Positions 22,021-32,604 of a stretch of 64,000 bases of DNA are shown here, piece by piece. Location of the stretch: positions 14,418,755 to 14,482,754 of the forward strand of contig CM018695.1 of assembly GCA_009363875.1 (NCBI GenBank), read 5' to 3'. This stretch comes from Mikania micrantha. Lineage: Eukaryota; Streptophyta; Magnoliopsida; Asterales; Asteraceae. The translations under genes were made by a program, and so were the position numbers. The notes under the pieces were generated by a model. That model was not told where the DNA came from. It made no database searches and saw only the letters and a list, made by a program, of their open reading frames with translations. Numbering within the stretch: the first letter of the stretch is position 1; the number at the start of each line of letters is the position of its first letter.

Positions 22021-22495
22021 CTGACACGTCAGCAAAAAGGTGATGATGCAATTCAAGAAGATCCACATGATGCATAACGGAAAACATGGAGGCACTCATC
22101 GGCGAATACGCCGCTACCGGAATATTCCTCATCTTAGCGACGTCAAACGGCCAGATCATAGTGACATCGGCTATGATGAGTTTCACCGGAAGTTCCATCC
22201 GATCAAGTGCCTCCGTAAAAGGACGTTCCATTTTCGTTTGAACAGCGGTGAGGAAGGTAATCATATCGGAGCCACGGTTGCGCTCGGAAGGGAGAACGTT
22301 AGGGATGGTGGCGAACCTGATGATGTCGTTCGTCGGATCTGGATCGAGAAACCCTAGCCACTTCTCGGTAACGAAGACGGTGAAGACCGTGGTGCGGTTT
22401 TGCTGGTTCATTCGAGAGGAGAGCGAGTTGCAGAGGTTGAGCAGAGGGTTTATGTGGCCTCTGCCGGGATACGGTACCACCACCACGTGATTCAT
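22021..22495 (-). pseudogene. UDP-glycosyltransferase exon 1, UGT87A-like, without a visible second exon
   Basis: From the ATG at 22495 the frame encodes the N-terminal acceptor-binding half of a family-1 plant glycosyltransferase. It includes VPYPGRGHINPLLNLC (with the catalytic His of GRGHINP), TVFVTEKWLGF, RFATIPNVLPSER, KLIIADVTMIW and NIPVAAYSPMSAS. Wording and order resemble the UGT87A group. A good donor (TCAG|GTGTGT) at 22021/22020 ends exon 1 after 158 codons and one base. No exon 2 with the C-terminal UDP-binding PSPG box lies on the minus strand to the left within the window. The gene is therefore broken or has a very long, element-filled intron. Confidence 0.8.
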
Positions 22496-22667
22496 GTTTC
22501 CGGTGATCGGAGAACCGTCGATGATCGGAAATTGTTTACAGAGAAAGTAAGAGGAGGGTACAATGAGTTTTGAAGTTGGACCTGCAAATGCATCATGCCA
22601 CTACATTTTGTCGACATTTTTTTTGTTGGCAAAGTTATTTACTCGACTGCCGTAATGTATAAGGATG

Positions 22668-22675
22668 TATTTATA
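22668..22675 (-). promoter_or_regulatory. TATA box of the UGT exon
   Basis: TATAAATA on the minus strand, about 175 bases upstream of the ATG. The C/T-rich leader looks like a normal plant 5' UTR. Gypsy B begins 249 bases further upstream. Confidence 0.5.
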
Positions 22676-23133
22676 ACATGTATTTTAGTCACCACTGTCT
22701 TATCACGTTTTTATAAATCTTTCCTACATACATCATCTCTCTTTTTTTTAGGTCCAACACATATATACTTACTATGCATCATCTCTTTTCAACATCGTCA
22801 TTTCATTTAAATAATAAAATTAAGCCTATGAATCGAGTTTTATTGTGAAATGGGCCCACATGTATGCATCTGTTGAAGCTATGTGTTATCATCAAGCCTT
22901 ATTCACTTCATTTAGGCGTCACATGTGACAGTTGTACACGAGAATTACGTCATCAATGACGTGGGCACATTTGATCATTCTAGAAACCCATGTTGTTCTA
23001 ATACTTGTAATTGTTACAGAGTAATAGTAGACGAGAAATGATGAACGTGGGCGAAAATCGTGCACAAAACGAAGTCCTGGATTGCCCGGAATCGAAAAAC
23101 GAAGAAAAATCACTAAGTGTTGGTCGATTGGAT

Positions 23134-23260
23134 CCATCGCGGTACGCGATGGAGGGATTCAGAATCCTCCGCAGTACGCGATGCATGAAAGAAATTTGAG
23201 ATCTCCGGATTTCTTCGCGGTACGCGAAGAATTTTTGGGCTTTTGGTCGCGGTACGCGAC
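23134..23260 (+). repeat. Four CGCG-GTA-CGCG inverted repeats in Gypsy B 5' LTR
   Basis: The copies are CCATCGCGGTACGCGATGG (23134-23152), a worn CCGCAGTACGCGATGC (about 23168-23184, CCGCGG in the 3' LTR), CTTCGCGGTACGCGAAG (23213-23229) and GTCGCGGTACGCGAC (23246-23260). The matching array in the 3' LTR is at about 35738-35864. Confidence 0.9.
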
Positions 23261-24259
23261 GGATGAGGCGGTGGAATGATCTGATCCTTTTAATCAGATT
23301 TCATGCAAGAAAGAAGTTTATTCTTCTTCTTCGTTTCTGCTTCATTTCCAGGCGAAAACACACACACTTTTCCCATCCAAACTCCAGTTTAAGCTTATCA
23401 GACGCCAAGGATCGTGCCACGGGTCGTGTATACAAGTTCTGATCGTTGTTTTATCCGTCAGATTAGGTAATGATTCGTTTTAACCTTCTAGTTTGATTTT
23501 GATTGATTAGATCTTGATTTTGAACGTAATGACATAGTTAGGATTGTTGATTATTGCCTGGATGACGGCTAGGATTGATTATAAACAAAGAACACAAAGT
23601 TTTAACGGTTAAATCCTTGTTTTGATCCGTTGTAATGCCCGGTTTTCATGAAACCATACCTATGATTACAATGGTTTAATCCATTTGATTATAACAATGT
23701 AGGTGATTAGTTGGGTTAATCCTTGAAATGCAAGGTTAAATCCAAGTGTTTCAAACTAATCACAATCATTAACATACTCATTGGAACGATTATCTGATGT
23801 TTATGATAACAGTCATATTAGTATGTTAAACTTGGTTATTATACCTCTTATGATACTACATTGTGATATTTCATGATATTTGGGTAATCAATAACAAGGA
23901 TTGATCATTCCTAAGCCATTAAATTATCTAGAAATTGTTACAGTATCATAATCAACAACATTAACTATTTGGTTAATCTAAGATTATTCTGATTAATCAA
24001 GAGTGTCATCAACTTTGTATTAGGAATCTAATGCAATGTAGGTTCCTACATTATCATACATTGTATGATATAACATTAAATTAACTAATTACATAACTAA
24101 TATCAGTTTGATGACTTTTAAGTCAATGTCTTTGACATTGAACGTTCAGAAAGATCTAATCAGTAAACTAGAACATAAATAACTCATTAAATATAAATAA
24201 ATGCAAAATCACTTCTCTATTATCAGTTTTGAGATATTCTGCTACATCTATACTACCAG

Positions 24260-24810
24260 GTGAGTTTCGTACGACCCCTTTTCTTTTTAATCTTTTATAA
24301 ACATCGGGGTAGCGCTGTAAGACTTTTCAAAACTATATGATATGTATCACTGTTATCTGTGTGATTGCATGTGATTGGTTGGAACTTGTGGATTTCATGG
24401 GATTTTGCCCTGAGAACAGAACACTATCACAGAACTTAAGTCCTCATTTCTGAACTGTATCTAGTGAACCCATGTGGGGCCGAACGGGGAAACATTGATA
24501 GTACTATTGGCTGACCACCCATTTGCTGGGAGGGTTGCATCTCCCCTTGTGTGAATGTTTGTTTCCTGTTTCCAAAACTTCTTAATGGTGTGATAGACAT
24601 TAAGATAATGAGGCATTAAGATATGTACCGACGGGTAGTATCTTGTAGAACAATATCGTCAGAAAGGAACTAGATACGGGTCCCATGGTTATCTTGAACT
24701 GAACATTTTGTGAACTTGTATTACATATCATATCATATCATATTGTGAAACTTGAACTGTATGAACTCACCAGCTTTGTGCTGACGTTTTCAAATCAAAC
24801 CTTTTTGCAG
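24260..24810 (+). other. Putative structured leader intron in Gypsy B 5' LTR
   Basis: The donor is CCAG|GTGAGT at 24260, CTGAC lies at 24781-24785, and the pyrimidine-rich acceptor TTTTTGCAG ends at 24810. Hairpins inside include ACCaCCC/GGGaGGgT (24514-24535), CTTAATG/CATTAAG (24581-24604), AAGATA...TATCTT with inner ACC/GGT (24618-24644) and AGATA/TATCT (24672-24694). The same arrangement is at 36864-37415 in the 3' LTR. Confidence 0.5.
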
Positions 24811-25046
24811 GTAGACCGTGACTTCGGGAAGAATGCACCTCACAAAAATTGTAGTTAAATAGGTTAATGTTGTAATGTAAATTGTAATCACGAAACCATG
24901 TAATGTATTTATTTTAAGTTAATCTGTGTGCTTGTGATATCGGATCAAGTAAGTCACCCCTCACCTCGGAGACATCACCACTGTGCTTCCGCAACTGTTT
25001 CAGTGACATCATACATGAGGTGACGAGGGGTGGGGGTGTGACAGGG

Positions 25047-25060
25047 TGGTATCAGAGCCA
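25047..25060 (+). promoter_or_regulatory. Gypsy B primer-binding site
   Basis: TGGTATCAGAGCCA, three bases after the LTR, complementary to the initiator tRNA-Met 3' end. Confidence 0.9.
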
Positions 25061-25397
25061 CAGGTTATAGAGAATTAGGTTGACTTAGAGACCTAGACTA
25101 TAACCATAGGCTCGTATAGTAACACAGAGAGCACCGAACATTAATATTGAACAAAACTTGTTTTGAATTAAGCCAGGATAATCAGGTGGTACAAATTCCA
25201 GTTATGAGTGGCCAGCATAACTGAAATTTGCAACACGTGTGCATTCTAGTTTGATTTAATTCAAGCAAAACATTAACAATAGTGATGACGAATAGTTGCG
25301 TTAAGATAGGAGGACGTCTCATATCATGTATATGTTGAATGTTATTATTCAATATATTTTTTTCATGATACTGATTAGAGATTTTTATTGTACAGCG

Positions 25398-26216
25398 ATG
25401 GCAGATCGAGGCGAACAGTATCATCTAGCTCCTCATGATATGAGGGATGGTACTCCAAGCTCTAGCTCAGCACCGGATTCAGATTCTTCGGAGGCATCGA
25501 CTGCAGCCTCACGGGCGCCATCTGTAGTGCCACAGGCACAACCAGCATTACCACATTCACCATTAGAGCCTAGACCAGTTACACCACCACCACCAGCACT
25601 CCCTATCATACCTAGTCCTCCTCACTCACCTCCGGATGATCCCGTTGCGGATCGGATGCAGAGTATATCACCTCCTAGAGTACCCGCTTGGGACGGGTTG
25701 CGGCGTATGCGGGGTCAAGCCCGCATGACCACAGGATTACCTCCCCGGAAGCAGCTGGCTCCCAGGGACGAGTTTCATGCCACACACGAGATGGGAGAAT
25801 CCTCCCATCAGGCAGAGCTGAGAGCACAGTTGCAGCAAGTTACTCAGAACTTGTAGGGGACACAGCAGAGTCTACAACAGTGTCAGGCTATTGAGGATAC
25901 ACGTATGACCATATTACAGATCCTCACTTCTCACTTGACTCTGATGGATCAAGTGAAGGCGTTGGACACCGATACTCGAGCCTGGAGAACCGCGATTGAT
26001 GATAGACTGAGGATGACATGGGGACAGATTATGCTTGCTGTATTTTGGCGGCAAGTGGCATGGATGACTGAGGGATGGAGTTGGGTGAGAGAGAGAGCGA
26101 CAGAGTTTTTGGCATGGTTTGGAGTGGCGAGTACCGAGACCAGGATGATGGTCCTGGCAGTGGTCATGGCAGTGGTGGCCATGATACTTTCCTTCTTATC
26201 ATACTTTATGCGATGA
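25398..26216 (+). pseudogene. Accessory ORF upstream of gag, with a C-terminal membrane segment
   Basis: From ATG 25398 to TGA 26216 there is one frame of 272 residues, broken only by a TAG at 25854-25856. The N-terminal half is Ser/Ala- then Pro-rich (PPPPALPIIPSPPHSPP). The middle is Gln-rich and probably helical. The C-terminus holds about 20 hydrophobic residues (MMVLAVVMAVVAMILSF) followed by Arg, like a tail anchor. It resembles no standard gag, pol or env domain. Extra ORFs before gag are known from some plant Gypsy lineages such as Ogre; relatedness is not shown. Gypsy A has no room for such an ORF between its primer-binding site and gag. Confidence 0.55.
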
Positions 26217-26429
26217 GTATGTACAGAAGATCATTTTGGGATTTTCAGAGCATCAGGGTGTAGATAGGGGAGTTCTTTTCTGTTCTTTTCTTTATCTGAT
26301 GGTAGTGTCTTGTGTTGTTTGTAGTCTGTATAAAATCAATAATGATAATGATGAAATAAAATGGGTGTTTTGTGTATCGATCTGTGCAATGTACTATTTG
26401 GGTGTTGTGTGAACTATGATTATATCAAT

Positions 26430-26812
26430 AGGAAAACATATCAATGTCAGAACGTATCAAAGTCCCTTGTGGCAACATATCAAAGTCCCTTGTGGCAACA
26501 TTTCAAGGTCCTGAGTGATCGTATATCAAAAACATGGTTAAAAACATATCTTTTGCTGAAATACAGTACGAGAGCAATACTGTATGCGAATATATCTATT
26601 ACTAAAGTACAGTACGAGAGCCATACTGTACGAGAACATATCTAAACGAGAACATATCTATTGTTTGTATGAGAACAAATCTAGTACATGAACTGAGAAC
26701 ATATCATGGAACATGTATGAGAACGTATATCTGTATGAGAACTTATCAATGTCCTGAATCTGAATTTATCAAAAACATGGGTAATCAAATATTTATATCA
26801 CAGTACTGTGAG
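26430..26812 (+). repeat. Repeat-rich spacer before gag
   Basis: It contains many variants of GAGAACATATC, two adjacent copies of ATATCAAAGTCCCTTGTGGC, two hairpin units built on TACAGTACGAGAGC-ATACTGTA (about 26563-26586 and 26605-26632) and a CACAGTACTGTG palindrome near 26800. No coding potential; it may be leader or inter-ORF sequence. Confidence 0.7.
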
Positions 26813-27056
26813 CTGTGAAATATTTTAACATGTTTTTGAATTAACAGGACTGAGTATAACTACGAACATCTGTGTGATCTGTGTGTACTGAAATCATGTC
26901 TGAACTAAATTCATGTAGTTATACTGTATTCTTTATCTTCACATTTCAATATAAATTTTCAGTGTAACTGAATATGATTGAATTTATGTGATAAAACGGG
27001 TTATATCTTTAATGTTCTTGAACTGACCTGAGTTTTGTCTGCTTGTGAGCAGAATA

Positions 27057-28440
27057 ATGGCTCCAAAACGAGGTCGACCAGCTAAGAGAGCTACTCAGAA
27101 CATTACAAACCCTGAACAGAATCAAATTCCACCTTTGACTGTTGAATCAAATCCGGATCCGCATGTTAATCCGGAAGCGAATGTGGTTCCACCTAGGAAC
27201 TTGGAAACGAATACTACTCCACCAGTGAACCCTGGAGCAGGCATTGTTCCACCTGCTGGTACAAGCGGATCGAAAACAAATGAAGCTATGATAGCACGAA
27301 TTGTGCGTGAACAATTATCTGCTTGTGGTGTTCTGTTACAACACCAACCACATATCACCGCAGGTTCGGGTGGGGAACACGATCATACTGAACATAATGC
27401 TACTGGTGGTCACGCTGAAACTCATACTACCACTGGTGCAACAATCACAAAAACAACTGTTCCTGATCCACCACAGCCAGGATGTACATATAAGTACTTT
27501 GCTTCCTGTAACCCTCCTACTTTCACTGGCAAGGAAGGAGCGGCTGGTCTTTTAAGGTGGATCGAGGAGATGGAAACCAAACTCAAAATCAGTCAGTGTT
27601 TGGAGGAGCATAAGGTGTCTTATGCTGCCTGTTCTCTGAAAGACTCAGCTTTGACCTGGTGGAATACCCAGGCCAAGACTTTGGGTTCAGCCACAGTTGA
27701 CTCGATGGGCTGGAATGATTTCAAAACTCTGATTAGATCAGAGTACTGTCCCATCACTGAAATTCAAAAACTCCAGGAGGAATTCTGGAACCACTCCATG
27801 ATCGGTGCTGATTGTCTAGCATATACCGATCGTTTTCATGAACTCACTTGCTTGCTTCCCGATATGTTTCCTACGGAAGCAGCCTTAATCGAGAAATACA
27901 TTAAAGGTTTGATTCCCCAGATTCGGGGAATGGTAACTGCAGCTGAACCTACAACTCTGAAACATGCAATTCTGTTAACCACTAAGCTTACCAATGAGGC
28001 GGTAAGGAGTGGTACTTTGTTGTTGAAACCTCCGACGGCTCACAGCCGTAGTGATATCGGTACCTCGAATGTTTCAAAAGGTACTAAACGAAAGTGGTTT
28101 GGCAAAGCCAAGGCGAAAGCTCCGGCTGAGATCACCCAGAGCAAGCCAACTATGAAAAACTATGGTGCTGCAATTCCGGAGAGGAAAGTTTATACTGGGC
28201 AGGCGCCCAAATGCAATAAATGTCCTTTCCATCACACAGGACCATGTCCTGTTTGTGCCAACTGTAACCGAGTAGGACACTACTCTAAATATTGCAACTT
28301 TCCTGCTCAACCATCAAACCAAGCACCACAACAAACCACTCAAAACAATCGATCATGTTACAAATGTGGGAACCCTAATCATTTCATGAAAAATTGTCCA
28401 AACAACAACAACACCAATCAAGGGAATGAAGCTAGGGGAG
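27057..28440 (+). CDS. Gypsy B gag
   Basis: The start is taken at ATG 27057 (MAPKRGRPAKR). A Pro/Asn-rich N-terminus is followed by the retrotransposon gag capsid block (CNPPTFTGKEGAAGLLRWIE, LTWWNTQAKTL, SEYCPITEIQKLQEEFW, YIKGLIPQIRG). Two CCHC knuckles come next (CANCNRVGHYSKYC near 28257, CYKCGNPNHFMKNC near 28357). The frame runs on to 28583, but from about 28437 the meaningful frame shifts. Gypsy A encodes the same junction without a shift, so a one-base deletion is likely. Confidence 0.85.
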
Positions 28441-28937
28441 AGCTTTTCAGATTGGTGCTACCGAAGCAAGACATGATGCAAACATTGTCACTGGTACGTT
28501 TCTTCTCAATAATCTATACGCATCAGTTCTGTTTGATACAGGAGCAGATAAGAGCTTTATCTCTCCTGAATTTGCATCATTAATTTCATTGCCTACGGTA
28601 GATCTAGAAACTCCTTATGTTATTGAACTTGCTAACGGCAAGTTGATCAAAACTAGCAGTGTTATTCAAGGATGTTCCTTGAATTTGAATGATCATCTTT
28701 TTAATATCAATTTACTTCCTATTGAGCTTGGGAGTTTTGATGTCGTTGTTGGTATGAATTGGCTTTCTGATAACCAAGCGGAAGTTGTGTGTCAAAACAA
28801 GATGATCCGTATTCCATTACCTAACGGTAATACACTGATAGTTCAAGGAGAACGAGCAGGTAGAAAACTTGGTATTATATCTTGTATGCGAGCTCAGAAA
28901 TTCTTAAGGAAAGGCTGTTATGCTTTCCTAGCACATG
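28441..28937 (+). pseudogene. Gypsy B protease, N-terminal part
   Basis: In the frame that is open at 28589 the sequence gives the aspartic protease with VLFDTGADKSF at about 28533. It then continues through LGSFDVVVGMNWLS and RKGCYAFL. At 28937 it is interrupted by the nested LTR insertion. The 2.8-kb-long LTR there puts stops in the frame at once. Confidence 0.8.
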
Positions 28938-31786
28938 TGTCACACCCCCAATTTTCAACTAACGGAATCACACCGTTTGGGAACGTGACAAACCAGGATC
29001 TCAGATCATTAGACATAACGAAGACCTCTATATGGATTTCAAAACATACTTTGGTCTTTAAAACATGACATCAGAGTTTTCAAGGTTTTGCGGAAGCGTT
29101 TTAAAACCAGAAACATTTGAAAAATATAAATTACAATACAAAATCTCAATTGTCATAATTCAAATACTAAAATGTAAAGTCATGCATGCGACTCGATCTC
29201 CTAGTCCATGCCTGCTTTATGATGTCCTTAGCGTCCTGAGAAAACATGTAAATCAAGTGTCAACCCAAATGGTTGGTGCATAACACAGGTTTAATCATTT
29301 CACAATGTTCAAAACAGCAGTTTGAATATCAAGTTTGTAGATAACATAATCACACATGCACAGTCATGATAGCTAGTCATATAAACTATTTACATAAGTG
29401 GTCGACACCGAAGCTGACGAGTTGCCATGCTATAGCATGTTTTTGCCTTAACACTATTGTCTAGCACAAACAATAGTAAAATGTGTTGTTTGGTCAGTCA
29501 AACACCTGCGTAGATCCCATCTACCAAGTGAGGTTTGTCAAACCCAATAGATCTATCTTCAACTACCACGCTTTGCACTCCGGCAAATTAAACGGTTCGA
29601 AAGAGAAGGCGTTGTAATGCTAAGTTTGCACTTAATGTAAACAGATAACTCATGCAAGTGATATGTATCTAAAAAGAGTTTGTTGCACATGTTTTCTCCC
29701 CCAAAACAGTTAAAATAAGAAGGGGCCGTGTACGCACCTTTGATTGTAGCAGAATGATCAAACACACGTGAACTCGCGTAGAAAATCCTCTACGAAAAAT
29801 CTGTGTTTAAATGATAACGTTGTGTTATTCGGGATGTCGTTTTGGGTTTGTAATCACATACGTGTCATCACACGTATGTAGAGTGTTAGAAACGTGCACA
29901 CGTAGGTACTCGTGACTTGTAATCGTTTAAATAAAATCATATCATCGTTAATGATTTTATTTAACCAAACGAAATTATACGCGATTTCGTTTTCTAATTA
30001 AAATATGAATTTTATTATTCTAACACATTCGTATTCCCGTTACGGTTCCAACGCAACTCGAACGGGTTAAATCGGAGTTAAAACGAGCACGTTATGATTA
30101 AAACATCAAAAATGGTTTTAAATATCAAAAACCGGTGGAGCCTGGCCTCGAACCCGCGACCCTCCACTCCACGCCCATGCATTCTACCACTCCGGCCCGC
30201 TAGGGAATCGCGATATGGTTTCCAGATTAATAGTTTTAAACATTAAATACCCGGTTCCCCTTTGTTTGACTACCGAACCAATTTGGTTCCAATTGGACCC
30301 CAATTCAACCGAGTTCGATCCCCAACTCTTAGGGGTTCTGTTCCATGGTCCCAAACGATCCAAACCATGGTTTTAATTTTGATTATTACTAAACATAAAG
30401 CTCATATTCGTGACCCATATGATCCGAACATGGCCATTAACAACTCAACATTCAATTAATCGAATTCATTTAGTTTAAACCGAGATTCCATATGGTTTAC
30501 ATTCCTTCAAAGATTTCGAAACTTTCTGTACAAGAAATTCGAATTTCAGATCCGTTTATATCGAAAACCCTCAAGTTTTTTTTCATTACAAGCCCTAGAA
30601 ATCGTTCATGAACAATCCATTATAATTTTATGAAATTTACATGTGGGTATTGTTAATCGGTGGTTTCTGAAACTATTGGTACTAATTGATTTAATTTTTA
30701 AACCCATCTTAACCGAAACCCCCAAAACCGCATGTTTCAAGAACCCTAGAATTCGAACACTTGAAATTCGTATTTCTTTGGTTCCATTTCGTTGTGGGTT
30801 TACTTAGAGATGTTAGAAAGAACGTTTAGATGCTGGTAATTACCCGAATTATCTTCGAATTGATATGGAACGACTATAAGCTTGTGTTTCGGCCAAGCTT
30901 TAATCGAGTTCTTCAATCCCGTAGCTTCTGTTTCCAATTGTGATGTGTAACAGGTGCTAAATATGCCGATTAGAGTGTATGGGGTTTCAATTTGATGTAG
31001 TGAAGCCGAATTATGTGTTTTTGGTAGTGAGTAGCAACGGTTTCATCTTTTTGGCTTACTTTAGAATTCAATTCGGCATTATTAGCTATCATAACTGATA
31101 ATCATTGATGATCATCATAAATATGATGGTTAAGAAGAGTTAATGATCAGTTACAAGTTGAATTATAAGGGATTTCGAATTTTCTTAGATTTTCATACAC
31201 GAATTTTGACTTTTTAAAGTCAAAATCTCGTTTTTAACTAATTTCTACATTAATCCTTATGTTCTAGATGCTTATAACCATAATGGAGTAATCTAAGATA
31301 GTTTAATTCAACTAAAGTTGATTATTGAAAGTAATTTCAATTTCCAATAGCATCCATAATTCGAATTTTGACTTCTAATAGTCAAAATTTACTCATTTAA
31401 CTAATTACAATCCAATTTCCCCTATTTCAAATATGTGTGGCTTATTTGACCAAATTAAATCCTTCTAATTAGCTTCCGTATCGTTTCGCGACATTTCCCG
31501 TTAATTTTTGTTAATGGAATTAACCCGAAAATATCGGATTGTTACTAATTGGGCCAATTGAACTTTGATTGGGCTAGGTTAACCCAATTGGGCCTTATAA
31601 ATACAATTGGGCCTACCTTGGTCTCATTGAGCCTACCTTAGGCCTTATTGGGCCTTACTGGGCCTTCATTGGCCTTGTTGGGCCTAACTTGTCTTGTTGG
31701 GCTTTCATTGGCCTTATTGGGCTTTCATTGTCCTTATTGGGCCTACAAGGGTTAACAAGGTTAACTCGAAAAGTCGGATTGTCACA
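28938..31786 (-). repeat. LTR of the nested insertion (2849 bp)
   Basis: The minus strand starts TGTGACAATCC and ends GGGTGTGACA, the same last ten bases as Gypsy B LTRs, but the interior differs. It lacks the CGCG-GTA-CGCG array. The stretch at about 31560-31750 repeats TTGGGCCTTA-like phrases in tandem. Confidence 0.75.
29236..29737 (-). other. Putative structured leader intron in the nested LTR
   Basis: On the minus strand the donor is AAAG|GTGCGT at 29737, TTGAC lies near 29260, and the acceptor TTTTCTCAG ends at 29236. Hairpins inside are CATGCtataGCATG (29426-29439), ACTATTG/CAATAGT (29453-29477), TGTTTG/CAAACA (29487-29504), GTAGATcccATCTAC (29510-29524) and GGTTTGtCAAACC (29532-29544). 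Confidence 0.5.
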
Positions 31787-32604
31787 TCATCCCCTTGTTG
31801 AAGGAATTTTCGTCCCGAAAATTAGTAAGTGTTAGAAGTAGCTAGGAAACTACTTACGAGTTTAAATCGTACGTGTTAGTGTGATTTGATCATTCTGTGT
31901 GCTTGTGTGTATTCATACATAAAATCTAATGCTTGCAACATCACAACTAATTGTGATCGTTCAATGTGATTGTTTGTGTGTACACTAGTTAGTTCACCTA
32001 ACTGTGACTGTTTGTGTTTGATCATACAGTGTTGTGTAACCTCACACATAGTGAGTGTTCGTAACTGTTTGTACTATGCAACCCTGTACATAGTAAAATG
32101 TGTGTAACCAATCATGCATGTACTACCATAACATGTAACATATGAAATGTAGCACATAAAATGTATAGAATGTAATGTAGCACAATTGTTTGTAACAAAA
32201 TCAATTGAATAAAGTGTTTGTATACTGTACTATGTAATCTCACACATAGCAAATGTTTGAATGTAGTCGACAAAATAGAAACTTCCAAAATTCATGCGTA
32301 ACTGTAAATTCACGAGTACATGGGCCCCTGTATTCGTCAACTTACCTTACCCAATTATTCTGGTTCCTTCTATATGTAACTCCACCATTGTTTAACTAAT
32401 CATGATTGTACCACCATGAAATGTAGTACCTCAAATGTAATGTTTGAAATGTAGTACATTGTTTGAAATCAATCATGTATGTACTATTATGAAATGTTTG
32501 TGTTTGCATTCTGCAAAGCTGGGTGTTCAGCCTAGTTGTTTATACTAACTTCAATAGTATAATGTGTTTGTGCTTACAGTTAGAGTGTGAAATATCACAA
32601 CATG

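Larger units (their letters stand above)
22924..25043 (+). repeat. Gypsy B 5' LTR (2120 bp)
   Basis: It starts TGTGACAGTTG and ends GGGTGTGACA. It contains four stem-GTA-stem repeats (23134-23260) and a probable leader intron (24260-24810). Small open frames inside it are chance. Confidence 0.95.
28938..32599 (-). mobile_element. Nested Gypsy-derived insertion (3.66 kb) with a single LTR
   Basis: Flanked by ACATG duplications (28933-28937 and 32600-32604). Taking out the insert and one duplication puts the protease and RT segments in one frame. On the minus strand the left 2849 bp are an LTR (31786-28938). It is preceded by a polypurine-type stretch and a TTCGGGACGAAAATT block, as at a Gypsy 3' end. 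The remaining 800 bp (31800-32599) is non-coding. The outer end starts TGTGATATTTC, unlike the LTR start TGTGACAATCC, so the element is chimeric or internally deleted. Confidence 0.75.

Noticed and set aside
23011..23279. Overlapping open frames at the palindrome arrays (also near 35615-35883 and 7075-7311)
   Set aside because: They occur on both strands, exist only because the CGCG-GTA-CGCG repeats lack stops, and have no domains. The DNA structure explains them better.
25949..26182. Minus-strand frame within the accessory ORF
   Set aside because: It is a shadow of the plus-strand ORF, which has a sensible composition and start.
32523..32599. Extra N-terminal residues of the RT frame
   Set aside because: This stretch belongs to the nested insertion, which ends at 32599. 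Read-through into it is accidental.
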